DNA from: Lepidurus packardi | Taxonomy: Eukaryota; Arthropoda; Branchiopoda; Notostraca; Triopsidae | Direction of reading: 5' to 3' | Length of the DNA: 64,000 nucleotides | Assembly (NCBI GenBank): GCA_023053545.1 | Contig: JAKZAN010000001.1 | Coordinates: 2,500,565 to 2,564,564 of the forward strand | Shown: positions 49,440-60,610 of the stretch, piece after piece | Layout of the letters: every line of letters starts with the position of its first letter | Position numbering within the stretch: the stretch's first letter is position 1 | Notes under the pieces: generated by a model | The model's input: the letters and a program-made list of their open reading frames with translations, nothing else | Databases searched by the model: none | Told to the model about the DNA's origin: nothing | Translations under genes and position numbers: made by a program

Positions 49440-50530
49440 TACATTTATAATATAATAACCTGATCTTAATGATCCTATTTGATCATCGTACTCCAATAGA
49501 ATGCCATTCCAAGTCGAGAAGAAAGCCCATAGAAATCCGTCTCAAAAATTGACCGGTTTTCTAACTGACGAGGGCAAAGCTATGCTGGTTTACTTTCATT
49601 GGCGTCACCTCACAAACTTGGAAGAAAACGTTCTGAAAGCGCCACATGAAGAAATCAAGAGTCTCACCGCTATATTGACTGTACGATATATTTCTAGAAA
49701 TTTTCGAATCAGAAATGGATGATTTTTGGAACCAAATTTCTGGAAATGTAGAAGCTTGATTTCTTCTGAACGAGAGAGTTCTCCATTCCTTTCGGGATCA
49801 AAAGCTTGAAAAACTCGTACACTTTTTATGAAGAACTGTACAGTCCGTCTTTTATCCCCGATTGCGTCCGTCTTGGCAAAATTCTAGGTCAACGAAGCAG
49901 GTGTCTTCAATACTTGCACTGGAAGGAGCTTTTGATTGGAAGCCATTTTTCCATTAAGAAAAAAAGTCCATTCTGGTTGTGATAATTTTTCTTTTTTTTA
50001 GGCTAAATCGCCAGAGTTTAAATGACATCGATTTTGATCCGAATGAGGTCAATTCCGCCACAAGAGTTGGGGAGCTATTGCTTCAGTGAAGGAACCGCTT
50101 AACATTGAGATACTGGACGATATGTTCTTCACAACCTATTCTGGGCATTGTGTGCGTTTCTCCATATGCCCTTTACCGGCCGACTTCCCTGAATTCCTCT
50201 TAGGGGAAATCAGAGCGGAACTGAAATACGTCCTCTGTTCCTTGGAAGTGAGTTACTTCCCAAAGCTCATGAACTAATCCAATTCACTTCAGTTAATTAT
50301 GAAGTTACTTAAAAAAGTCTTATTTTATTATTTCTGTGTTAATTTTAAGTTCATTTGTAAATGGGACCTAATTTCTTACGCTTTTACAGAATTGTGCTGG
50401 AGAAATTCGCACAGAATTAGGCGGACACATCATCCCACTTGGTTTTGAATGCTTACGCTCATTTTATCCACTAGACCAAGAAATCTTCAGCACAAAGTTT
50501 ATTCGCGACTCCATTGACCAGCGGTGTATG
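49440..50530 (+). pseudogene. Exon-like pieces of an unrecognised gene
   Basis: Block one (about 49440-49700) holds VEKKAHRNPSQK, DEGKAMLVYFHWR and HLTNLEENVLKAP and is the empty-site paralog of 21651-22440. Block two (50085-50277) gives LNIEILDDMFFTTYSGH and FPEFLLGEIRAELKYV. Block three (about 50391-50528) follows an AG acceptor and reads NCAGEIRTELGGHIIPLGF, CLRSFYPLDQEIFSTKF and CMQNLTQY before a GT. The blocks look like consecutive exons of one host gene or its duplicate. I do not recognise the family and cannot say whether it is functional. Confidence 0.4.
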
Positions 50531-52340
50531 CAAAATTTGACTCAATATAGGTACTTTGGAGTCTTTTTCAACTTTCTTCATTTGTCGTAGCTTGCCGTCC
50601 GGCCGGGAAGAGATCCGCGCCAGAAAGCCTGTGGGCAAGTTTCGGGTCGGCTTCGCAGTCGAGAGCCCATCCGTTACTATGCGGGTAACGCTCGCTGCAT
50701 GGCGTTCAGCGGAGCCCGCAAGTCGCTGCGCGAAGAAAGAGTCAGTTTTTTGTGATTGAGTTTGTAAGTTAACCAAAGCACCTAGAGACTTGTTTAAGCA
50801 TTCTAAATAAATATTATGGTGTCTTTCCGTTTAATAGAAGGTCTAATTTTGAATGCACTAATAGGTAAAGGCGCTTGCTCTCCGGCCAACTTTTCCCTCG
50901 TGTTATAAGGATAGGGAAATTTGAATTTTGCAGTAAAGGGGCGGAGCTAAAACCACTAAAGAATTAATTACTCGGTTAGTGTGCATAATTGACATTGGGG
51001 TTCTTGAGCCAGAACACTTTATTTGGTCTCCTCTATCACACATTTTTTTTCCAGACCTTAGTCCCCTTTAAATGTTTCGACTTCCTTTTACTATTTTACT
51101 AGTGCCCATGCTTTTCAGCAACGATATGTAATACTGTCACGGTTCGCCTTTTCCGAATGTTGTATTTCCTTCCCTGTCCCAAACCGGAAACTCCCTTTTA
51201 CATTTCCTTCCCCCTTTTATATCACTTGGTGACCTTTCTTTAGCGAATATCCCTCTTCCAACGTTGGTCCTTCGTTGACCCGGCCTTGCCCTCTCCGCAA
51301 TCACTTTGCCATACCCCATCGAGTCCCCAAGGATGACGCTTCGAGGAAAGCAGCCAAGGAGCCTGGGGAGCAACAAGTTTCAACACGGGTACGGAGCGCC
51401 ACAATACTAATTTTTCTTTATAAGTCATGTAGCTATTTAGTTATGTCATTTAGTCATTTAGTTTCTTTATAAGTCATTTAGTATGATCATTTAGTTATTC
51501 TTTATTTCGCTACTGCGAAAACTACGTACAGTACAAGTTCTGTAGGCTGAAGAGCAAACGATAAAATAACTTTATTACGAAAAAATAAGAATGTAACATC
51601 TATGAGTAAATTAATGTCATCGATCAACTCATTGACAAACAAATACGTTAAATAAATGCAAAGCAAGCAATCATACGACGTCACAAGGGCTTAAACAGCT
51701 GCCAAGCGGGCTCGACATTTTCCGAGGCATTTTTCGTTTAACATTTGGAACAAAATAGGAGCGCCTCTACATGACCCTTTATCACACCGCCGAAAACATC
51801 GCTAAACTAGCTCGCAAAAGCTGGGGCATGATGTTCGCGGTCACCGGGGGTAAGAGAAGAAAAAAGGGGGAAGACAATGCAAACAAAGAAAGAAATATGT
51901 CACGGCCATACGAATTAGCCGCCGCGCGACTCCAGCCATCTTGTAAGAGAGAAGACAGCACCCGTCGGGGAGTCATCCCTGTCTCGTACGCTTCCTGCAT
52001 CAGTGCCACCCGACGTTGCCCGGCCTCACCCTAATAGTGGGATATTTCAAAAGTCTACCCGACTCGAAATCTGTGCATTGAACTGACGCAGTTTAGAGCT
52101 GGCTTCCCCTCCCCCACCCCACAACTACGGTCAGCTGTTGCAGAATAGCTGACGAGTTCTGTTAATGAAGTGAACTTACCTGTAAAAAAACCCGGCATGC
52201 AAGTTACACAATCCAATGACGAGAAAACACGACTGATTCAAACCGTGTTGAGAACCCTCCCTAGGCTTCAGCAGTGTTGGTTGTGTTTTAGACGTGTGGT
52301 TCTATAAAAATGGCGGAAATAACAGGAAAAGAACAAGAAA
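50531..52340. other. Unassigned intergenic DNA
   Basis: The piece at 50585-50745 is clearly more GC-rich than its surroundings, with no recognisable product. At 51137 a TGTCACGGTTCGCC string recalls the LTR start of the 39.5-48.3 kb element but soon diverges. 51420-51500 is an imperfect repeat of AGTCATTTAG words. I find no supported gene. Confidence 0.4.
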
Positions 52341-52369
52341 ATAAGCGTTGATTGAAATGTAACAGAGCA

Positions 52370-52500
52370 GTTGTGGCTCGCATTGAAACGACAAGTTGAA
52401 TTTCAAAGATTTGCAACACAGGAAAGCGTTAATTTAGGAATTCCTCAATCATCTCTATCCAAATTGTTGACAAATCGTTACAAAATAAAGAATATGGTCA
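52370..52500 (+). pseudogene. Pogo/Tigger-type transposase N-terminal HTH fragment
   Basis: The frame LKRQVEFQRFATQESVNLG followed by IPQSSLSKLLTNRYKI fits the CENP-B/psq helix-turn-helix that opens pogo and Tigger transposases (the STLS/SLSK step before N-R-I). The catalytic part is missing. Confidence 0.5.
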
Positions 52501-52719
52501 TTTGGTATAGACAAGAAAATGTCATTTCGTTCTTAATATCACTATTTTTATTATTTACATCATAAAACATGTACTGTACACATTTCCGATTTTCGGTTAT
52601 TAGAATCTCCGCTTATTCGAAGTAAACAAAACTTAGCACAGGCTCAAGGTAGTCTCGTTAATGGGATCCAAAACCAGGCCGGTACCTTCTAAGAGGGTGC
52701 CACTTAGTGGCGCAGGATG

Positions 52720-54150
52720 CGCCCGTACTTCAGAGGCCGTTTGTCGTACTCCTCCAACTTCGTCGAATGACTTCGTCAGCCTGGGTTTTGCTGACAGCAA
52801 GGCCGTCTGTCTTGATCAACGCCGCTGCCAACTGATCCACCTTGTACCAGCCACCGATCAATCGGTAATCCAAGGCTTCTTCAGTTGGTTCTGGCATTGC
52901 CTCGACAGTCAGCACGCTGTCCCTGTCGTCTTCCGGTTCTTCGGTTTCCACCGGATTCCCCGGAATGGTGTCGTCCAGCTCTTCCAGCTCCTGCAGCACG
53001 GTGAGGGAATCGGGTTCCAAAAAGACATCCATGTCCTGAACACCCTCGTCAATCCCCTCATCGACTGCAGTGTCATCCGTGGGAAGGGTCCAGCCAGTTT
53101 GCTGGTAGAGGAATTCCACTCCCAGCAGCTCCCTGTATACTGGCCTGGAGCGCGATACTCTGGCAACAATGGATGGCCCAGTACTTGCTCATACAGCGTG
53201 TTGACTCGCTGCACCAACTTGGCGTCGAAGCAACGCAGTGGCGAGGGTCGAGAGTTGGCAACGGCTGCAGAAGCTCTGGCAGCGTTCCAGCGTGTGACGC
53301 CATCCAAAAGGTACGCCTGGAAGTTGTACGCGTTCGCACTGGTTCCTACGATACGAAATAAAGGAACGTATCAAACGTTATTCAACCAAAGTCATACAAT
53401 GTAATGCCTTACCCGGAATAAAGCGAGCCAAGTGCAAATGGAAAGACTCAAGGGAGGTGGAGCCACGAGCACACCGGTAAACTGTGGCCTCCCTTGGTCA
53501 ATCTTCCAGTTATCGTGTAGAGCTGGACTAACTCGGGATCTTGGATGCACTTGACGTATTTCCTCTCAAAGTCCCAGGTTTCCTTCATGTATTCCTTGAA
53601 CAACGGAACTCCCAGCGAATCCGTGGCCAAGATCAGGGCTTCGATCTGATCCCTCGTCTCTTGGGTACCAAGAGTACGCCGACGACAATGGCGTGCCATC
53701 TCGGATTTGCTGATGGCCTTGTTGATCGCCGCGACACAAGGATTGGAAAGCCCCTCCATCTCCATTTGCTGTCCCTGTCCTTTGCTTGTACCCTTGCTGT
53801 CAAAAAGGCCTGAGCCAATCCAAGCCTGGTCTGCTGGCAAGATCGTCTTTTGCCACCCTTCGGGAAGGCGAGTACGCGCAGCCACTTTCCTTGCTTGCCC
53901 AGCCGAAACAAAAATATTGATAAAATAAAGAATCCACGCTTCTGTTCTAGAGAGAAATTTGTTTGACATTTCATCCTTCCCTCTCTTTCTTAAAGTAGCA
54001 ACGGAAAAATAAATAATCTACCTCAGGAACATAGCTGAATATTGCAGCAGTTGCGGTGGACTCTATCGAAGCTTCCAGCTCCACAAGGTCAAAGCCGGGA
54101 AGTACTGGCTCTGACTCTGAAGCTGGAGCCTGAACGGGCGTGGCCATGCT
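52720..54150 (-). pseudogene. Unrecognised metazoan gene, three exons, two frameshifts
   Basis: Exon one begins at about 54147 (MATPVQAPASESEP) and ends before a GT near 54022. Exon two (about 53895-53414) holds LPEGWQKTILPADQAWIG, HCRRRTLGTQETRDQIEALI and RCARGSTSLESFHLHLARF. Exon three (53342-52730) holds AYNFQAYLLDGVTRWNAARA, YEQVLGHPLLPEYRAPG, LGVEFLYQQTGWTLPTDD and a strongly acidic region. A frameshift lies just before the RCARGS motif near 53480 and another near 53130. I recall similar RGSTSLESFHLH proteins as uncharacterised, multi-copy metazoan sequences, possibly transposon-related, but cannot name them. Confidence 0.5.
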
Positions 54151-54439
54151 GGGGGGTCACCATCGGTACTCAGAAACTGTGGAATGCCAGGGATTTTAGT
54201 GAATCTTATCTTTTAAACTCTTGGTAACAATAATAGTAATAAAAGAATACGCAAGTGCCAACGTACGTCAAAGTTGTGCCAACGTCAAAAATGGAGGGCA
54301 ATGGGTTAACATCGATCAGTTTCTCCTGCGCAGGATGGGCAGCAGCGGGAGGTTCCTGGGCGACTTGCGTTTCTGCGCTGATAATAGCTTGAAGTACAAC
54401 AGCTTGAAGTACAACCGTGTACGTACCCTTCCGTACACA

Positions 54440-55078
54440 GTAATAGTCAGAACTGTATTATTTCGGTACCAAAATAGGGATATGTGTACCATCAATGGCT
54501 CCAACACACTGGGGCAATCTTCTCCTCTGAAAGCTCGATATCATTTCTTGCAACCGGTCACCTTTAGGCATTGTTATTATGGAGTACCCTAGGAGAACAA
54601 CCAGGGCTTCGCGAGTTTCATGGAATGCTGTTTTTTTGCTTACACCAAAAATGGTAGCCAGAGACCGAAATTCGTTATTTGTTCCTAGGCGCCATAGCGT
54701 GAGGGCAACTTGTTTTTCACAAGAGATGGGTACACAGAAGTTGGTTTTCTTTTTGGTTAGGTTTTCTCGCAGGAGGTCACAAATGTACTGGGAAGTGCGT
54801 CGTGTTACACGGATGTTGGTTTTCCATTCTTTGTCAGTCCAGGTCTTGTTTATGATCTCCGTCCAGAAAGTTTCCGTCCTATGAATTTTACGAAGTGATC
54901 GACGAGCAGCTTTTCTTGTCAAGATTTCTAAAGCCAGGGTGAATACCATATACAGGCGTTTCCTTCGAATTTCAGCAATGCTTGAAAGAGCCAAGAGCAG
55001 CTCAACGTCACGATTTTCTCTTATTTGTTGGGAAAGCCTCTCAGGAAAACTTACTGAAATGCAATCTAAAACGTACAT
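54440..55078 (-). pseudogene. PIF/Harbinger transposase, N-terminal two thirds (HARBI1-like)
   Basis: The frame shows TRRTSQYICDLLRENL, VALTLWRLGTNNEFRSLATIFGVSKKTAF (helix-turn-helix) and QCVGAIDGTHIPI, the first catalytic Asp of the DDE nuclease. A stop follows PK near 54458. The later YYCVRKG..VVLQAV strand is still visible as far as about 54400, where a 15-base direct duplication (AGCTTGAAGTACAAC, 54389-54418) begins. The other two catalytic residues are lost. Such MITE-mobilising transposases could serve the TWA-target MITEs at 3.1-4.7 kb, but that link is inference. Confidence 0.8.
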
Positions 55079-55434
55079 AATATTTTAACGTAAGTCCATA
55101 TTTCATTCCTAATTTAAAGGTATTACTTTGCTGCGACACTCAAAAGTCCATAACCATTTTTTGAAGAAAAGAAATATAGATGTTTCGTCCATCATTCAGT
55201 TTATTTATTTAATGAAAACGCACGTTGCAATATTTCCAAACACCTTGTTTTTGTTTACAATTCTGATGAAGTAGTATTGTATCATTGGGTGCAATACAGA
55301 GATTCATTGTCTCTGATTACAAGTTATATCGATTCCAACCATAACCCGATTGAATAGTACTTGTGCCTATTGGGACGCGGGTTGAGTCAGCCCGCGTCGA
55401 GTTCGCAATCGAAACGCACCCTTAGAGATGCCTG
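55079..55434. other. Unassigned AT-rich DNA
   Basis: Nothing is recognised here. It ends with the CCTG target of the next Gypsy element. Confidence 0.4.
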
Positions 55435-55723
55435 TGTAATGATATCATGTGACCTAGAAACACTTTTAGTGTTTATGGCTTTGTTGTGACAGAAGAATAA
55501 GACCTTTCTTCTAGCGACAATAGAGCCATCACTTTTTACAATCCTGTTGTTCAGTTACCGAAAGGTATAAAGGACAGCAGGGAAGTGATGTGAGGGGCCA
55601 GTGTGATTTTGAGAGTGAATACAGTTGAGAATAATCTCCAGAAGTCTCTTATACTGTCGTTGTTACTACTACTCGTAAAGAAGCCTAAAAACGTAAGTAC
55701 AGCGTTTAAATAGTTACATCACA
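55435..55723 (+). repeat. 5' LTR of the 55.4-60.6 kb Gypsy element
   Basis: It starts TGTAATGATATCATGTGACC and ends GTTACATCACA. GGTATAAAGG at about 55564 is a good TATA box. Confidence 0.94.
55564..55573 (+). promoter_or_regulatory. TATA box in the LTR
   Basis: GGTATAAAGG lies in the middle of the LTR, so transcription would begin about 30 bases downstream. The same string is present in the 3' LTR near 60448. Confidence 0.6.
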
Positions 55724-56812
55724 ATGGTGGAAGCGGAACAGAACCAGAAGTCCCGATTCGCGGCAAACAATAGTTATTTTTATAACACAATGGCTGAAGC
55801 CTCGTCCACGCAAAACTATACGTTCTCCGAACAGCAGTTCGAAAAACTCTTCTTTCCCCTCCTTAATCACTCGTTACTAACAGAGTTGCCACGCTTCACG
55901 GGAACAAAACCCGGACCTACAGTACGGGATTTTCTAAATGAAGTAGATCGAAAAGCACATTTTGCGAAATGGGACGAAGACACAAAACTCCGCATGGCGG
56001 CACAAAAACTCGCAGGGAAAGCAGGAGAGTACTACGATGAGTTAAGGCACAGCAACCTTATTCAAACGTTTGTCGATTTCGAATCGTATTTGAAAGACCG
56101 TTTCGACGACAAACACTCGGAAACTGAATTACTCGAAGCCCTACAGACCTGTTCGCAAAGCAAGGATCAGCCGGTGAGAGAATTTGCTGACGATATCAGA
56201 CGACTGGCAAGGCAGCGGCAGGAGCATGGCCCGGGCCTCTCTCCTACAGTAGCAATACAAAAAGAACGCGAAGCAAATTTCGACCGCGGTATGAAGTCGA
56301 ATTTCATTCGCGGTCTCCTACCGCACTTAAAACGGTACGTGCTCGATAGGGAACCTGAGACGTTCACGGAAGCCGTCAATCTTTCAGTAAAACAGGAGCG
56401 GAACGAAAAAATCGTCCCAACCGCCGTCGCCGCTCAAAATCTGATAACACAACTACAAGAGACAGTCGCAGTGCTTAATCTTAAAACTTCTAGCGAACGA
56501 CGTCCCGCAAATCGTTCCCGCAGTCCATCCACAGAACGCCACCCGTTCAATATAGCGCGTTACCGTGGACGAAGCCCCTCAAATTACGACCCCCATCAAC
56601 CCTACAAAAGATTAGATAGGGGACAAAATTCATTTTCTCCCCACAGAAGTCCATCTTTCGGACCGCGGCACGTCCGTTTTCAAAAGCCCAGTTCACCTAG
56701 ACCCCCAGGACATAGGCCAAACTTTACCTGCTATAGATGCGGAAAACCGGGACATACAGCACCCGTATGTAGGGCTCCCGCCCCTGTCCCTCGCCAGCCG
56801 TCAACAAACTAA
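55724..56812 (+). CDS. Gag of the 55.4-60.6 kb Gypsy element
   Basis: The intact 362-residue frame has its ATG (55724) on the first base after the LTR, so the primer binding site is also the first gag codons. A second ATG (MAEASS, 55790) could be used instead. The capsid-like region spans about 60-230 (LPRFTGTKPGPTVRDFLNEV, KLRMAAQKLAGKAGEYYDEL, SYLKDRFDDKHSETELLEAL). An Arg/Ser/Pro-rich linker is followed by a knuckle CYRCGKPGHTAPVC near the end. Pol follows in the -1 frame. Confidence 0.92.
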   Translation: MVEAEQNQKSRFAANNSYFYNTMAEASSTQNYTFSEQQFEKLFFPLLNHSLLTELPRFTGTKPGPTVRDFLNEVDRKAHFAKWDEDTKLRMAAQKLAGKAGEYYDELRHSNLIQTFVDFESYLKDRFDDKHSETELLEALQTCSQSKDQPVREFADDIRRLARQRQEHGPGLSPTVAIQKEREANFDRGMKSNFIRGLLPHLKRYVLDREPETFTEAVNLSVKQERNEKIVPTAVAAQNLITQLQETVAVLNLKTSSERRPANRSRSPSTERHPFNIARYRGRSPSNYDPHQPYKRLDRGQNSFSPHRSPSFGPRHVRFQKPSSPRPPGHRPNFTCYRCGKPGHTAPVCRAPAPVPRQPSTN

Positions 56813-56814
56813 CG

Positions 56815-59800
56815 GTGCCGGTTGTAAATAACAAAGGTCAACCGGCACTTCCACTAAACAATATAAAACCCTTTGACTCACCCAAAATCTTTAAAAATCG
56901 GATACTCTGTAAAATTTTTATCGGAAAAACCCCTATTAGAGCCTTAGTAGACACAGGGGCTGGATTAAAAGTTCTCCACTATCGAGCGTTCAAATTGCTC
57001 GACCGAGCTTTGCGAACACACATGATCCCCACACATACAAGGTTAACGTCGGCAACCGGAGAAGCAATTCCAACGATGGGATGCTTCATACTACCATTAA
57101 CAGTCGCGGACAAAACTATAAGCCTTAAATGTCATGTCGTCTACAAGCTTTCCCACGAATGTATCCTTGGAATGGACGCTACCCGCTCCCTAAAAATGAT
57201 CATCGACGGGTCTAAAATGACAATTCACATACCCAGGTTAGGCCAAGTAGAGACACTTAATCAAATCAATTTAGCTCGAGAACAGTATTTTCCCGTTATC
57301 AACCCACAACTAGTATACATACCTGCCAGATCTAAATGCATGATATATGGGGTGTCCAAAACGTGCCCCCTGTCTACCGGATACTTCCGACAAGCTTTAT
57401 ACCCCAGCCTACTGGAAATGCCCCCTTCCCCCACTAGCCTATACGCAGAAGATGCCATTGTCAACATCAATGCACATAGGATCCCCATTTGCGTCTATAA
57501 TGAAGGGAACAAGGTGGTCGAAATAAAACGCGGGACGGTACTGGGATCATTATCAGAAGCAGAAACGGTGTCTATAACGGCCGTACACGATGCACCTGCA
57601 CTCGAGTTCGCCTTACCAAAAGATATTAACCTCGGAGATCTCCGGCCCTACCAACGCCGCGACCTTTTAAAACTCGTGCTAGAGTTTCGTGATGTTTTTG
57701 CAAGAGACGACAGCGAACTGGGCAGGACAACATTGGTTCAGCATACAATCGACATAGGCAACGCCCCACCCATTCACCAAAGGCCATACCGCGTCCCAAT
57801 GTCTCAACGTGGCGTAATAGATCAGCACGTCCAAGAAATGTTGAAAAAAAATGTCATTCAACCGTCGAACTCTCCCTGGAGTGCACCCGTTATCCTAGTG
57901 AAAAAGAAAGATGGTTCGGAACGGTTCTGCGTAGACTTCAGGAAGTTAAACAACGTAACTAAAAAAGAAGTCTACCCTTTACCTCGCATCGACGACACTC
58001 TAGACCTACTTGGAAATGCGAAATTCTTCTCAACATTAGATTTAGCCAGCGGCTATTGGCAGGTAGAAGTGGCCCCGGAAGATAGGGAAAAAACGGCTTT
58101 TTCCACATTCAATGGGCATTGCGAATTCCAATGCCTACCATTCGGACTAACTAACGCCCCAGCAACGTTCCAACGTTTAATGCAACGACTATTGCTTCCA
58201 ATCTGCACGAATTTCGCCATGGTCTATTTGGATGACGTCATAATATTCTCCAAATCCTTCCAAGACCATATCAGCCACCTTCGTACTGTATTAGGATTAT
58301 TTTCGAAAGCTGGTCTAAAACTCAAACAAAAGAAATGCCATTTCGGGCAACAATCGGTCAAGTACTTGGGCCACATAGTATCGGTACACGGAGTAGCCCC
58401 AGATCCCGAAAAAATTAAAGCCGTCCAAAATTTCCCTAAACCCAGGTGCACCAAAGACGTCCGATCTTTCCTAGGACTCTCAAACTACTACAGGCGGTTT
58501 ATAAAAAATTACGCTATTATATCAAACCCCCTTACTAAACTGACGAGCAAAAATAGTACGTTCGATGGGATGAACAAACTCACAATGCTTTTTCCACACT
58601 CAAACTAGCCCTAACAAAACATCCCGTACTAGCTTACCCGGACTTCAAGAAGCCTTTTACCCTTTTCACCGATGCTTCTAATACAGCACTTGGAGTGGTT
58701 CTGGCACAATTCCAGAATAATCGGGAGGTAGTAATCGCCTACGCCAGCCGTAAGCTCAACCCGGCGGAATCACGCTACGCTACAGTCGAAAGGGAAGCTT
58801 TAGCGGTCGTGTTCGCCGTAAAGCACTTTCATGCATATCTGTACGGACGGAAGTTCGAAGTCGTAACAGACCACAACCCGTTAAAATGGTTAATGGCAAA
58901 TAAAGATCATACTTCGAAACTTTCACGCTGGGCTTTGCGGCTACAAGAATACGATTTCACGATCAATCACCGACCTGGTAAGAAACACGGGAATGCTGAC
59001 GGCTTGTCCCGTACCCCGGTCGCCACAATGACAGACGAAAATTACTTTACGAAAGCAACTTTTGTCCTAGAACAACAGAAGGACCCAGCTTGTTCCAAAT
59101 TGTTGCAACTTTTATCAGGCAATTCGTCCCCAACATTACCTAAAATGAGCTCACACTGGAAACAAAAATCACACGAATATCTGCTAAACTCTGACGGCAT
59201 CCTCTGTCGCCTACGGCCCAGCATGCACGGTAGTAAAACCCTGTTCCACTCCCAATTGTCCCCGAAACTTTACGAACGATCATCCTATCCAGTCTACACG
59301 ACCACAAAACCGCAGGACATCTGGCCATACAAAAAACATATAACAAAATCATAGCCCGGTACTATTGGGTAGGCCTCTATAGGGACGTAAAAAAGTACAT
59401 ACGGTCCTGCCCATCTTGCAATAAACGCAAATCGCCTACAAAAACCCTTAGGACTCCATTAATGCCCATGCCGATAGCAGAGCGCCCATTCGATAGAATC
59501 GCCGTCGACGTCCTCGGCCCGCTTCCGGGTACACCTCGGGGAAACAAATACATTATAGTTTTCACAGACTATTTAACTAAATGGCCAGAAGCCTACGCCA
59601 TACCCGACCAAAAAGCCGAAACCGTGGCGAAGTTATATTGCGAAGAAATAATTACGAGACATGGAGCACCTCGACACCTCCTATCTGATCAAGGCCCTAA
59701 TTTTATGGCCGAACTAATAAAAAATATCTGCGCCTTCCTAAATACCACCAAGCAAAGGACCACACCATACCATCCTCAATGCGACGGCCTCACAGAACGG

Positions 59801-59977
59801 TTCAATAAAACTTTAGCTGACATGATCTCACACTATGTAAATGATACCCATACGGACTGGGACGAACACCTACCGTACCTTCTCCTCGCGTACCGAACCT
59901 CAATGCAGTCCTCCACATTAGAGTCACCATTCTACCTGCTTTATGGTAGGGTACGCACCACATACAAAACGCAGTAG
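56815..59977 (+). pseudogene. Pol of the 55.4-60.6 kb Gypsy element, two frameshifts
   Basis: Segment one (to 58608) has the protease (ALVDTGAGLKVL near residue 45, HECILGMDATRS), RT (ILVKKKDGSERFCVDFRKL, YLDDVIIFS) and the linker also seen in the CHHC-bearing element. A frameshift near 58565 moves to segment two (to 59354): RNase H (LFTDASNTALGVVLAQF, VTDHNPLKWLM). A second shift near 59245-59290 leads to segment three: the integrase finger (CPSCNKRK) and core (AVDVLGPLPGTPRGNKY, SDQGPNF, LTERFNK). It ends at YLLYGR near 59950, where similarity switches to the env-like tail. Integrase's C-terminal part is therefore lost. Confidence 0.92.
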
Positions 59978-60318
59978 TCGACTGGTCGTACGGAATCCGC
60001 GCTTCCCTTGTAGGAAGCGGCCTTGCCATCCTCCCATTCGTGGCCATTCTCTGCCTGATTCGTAAATGTGCAAGCATCGACCCAACACGACGCACTTGGC
60101 GAAGAACCTGGATGTACCGTCAAGTAAGAAACAACAACATCCCGCTCCAAGAGGTCAACAACGTGCCAACCCCTGAAGAACTCCAACAACCAATCCCGAG
60201 CAACCGATCAGCAACTGATAATGGGGTCGAAAGATCACAATTGGCGAACCTCCTTAACCGCGTGGACCAGACGCCGGTTTACGCGAGGACGCGTCACTTT
60301 TCGGAAGAAGGGGAGTAA
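59951..60318 (+). pseudogene. Env-like C-terminal remnant: membrane anchor and cytoplasmic tail
   Basis: The frame gives AVVDWSYGIRASLVGSGLAIL, a hydrophobic anchor continuing PFVAILCLIRKC, and an 80-residue polar tail (RTWRRTWMYRQV ... ARTRHFSEEGE) that ends just before the purine tract. No start codon belongs to it. Position and the single anchor match the third frame of the 39.5-48.3 kb element. The extracellular part is deleted, so it can have no entry function. Confidence 0.6.
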
Positions 60319-60607
60319 TGTAATGATATCATGTGACCTAGAAACACTTTTAGTGTTTATGGCTTTGTTGTGACAGAAGAATAAGACCTGTCTTCTAGCG
60401 ACAACAGAGCCATCACTTTTTACAATCCTGTTGTTCAGTTACCGAAAGGTATAAAGGACAGCAGGGAAGTGATGTGAGGGGCCAGTGTGATTTTGAGAGT
60501 GAATACAGTTGAGAATAATCTCCAGAAGTCTCTTGTACTGTCGTTGTTACTACTACTCGTAAAGAAGCCTAAAAACGTAAGTACAGCGTTTAAATAGTTA
60601 CATCACA
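60319..60607 (+). repeat. 3' LTR of the 55.4-60.6 kb Gypsy element
   Basis: This is a direct copy of 55435-55723, followed by the duplicated CCTG. Confidence 0.94.
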
Positions 60608-60610
60608 CCT

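Larger units (their letters stand above)
55435..60607 (+). mobile_element. Gypsy/Ty3 element, frameshifted, env-like region mostly deleted
   Basis: The two 289-base LTRs (55435-55723, 60319-60607) differ at about three positions. The duplication CCTG occurs at 55431-55434 and 60608-60611. The primer site TGGTGGAAGCGG begins one base after the 5' LTR and overlaps the gag start codon. The tract AGAAGGGGAGTAA precedes the 3' LTR. gag is intact, pol is broken by two frameshifts, and integrase runs abruptly into the C-terminal end of an env-like frame at about 59950, marking an internal deletion. Confidence 0.95.

Noticed and set aside
52661..53404. 247-residue plus-strand gene
   Set aside because: It is the shadow of the minus-strand exon with the conserved motifs.
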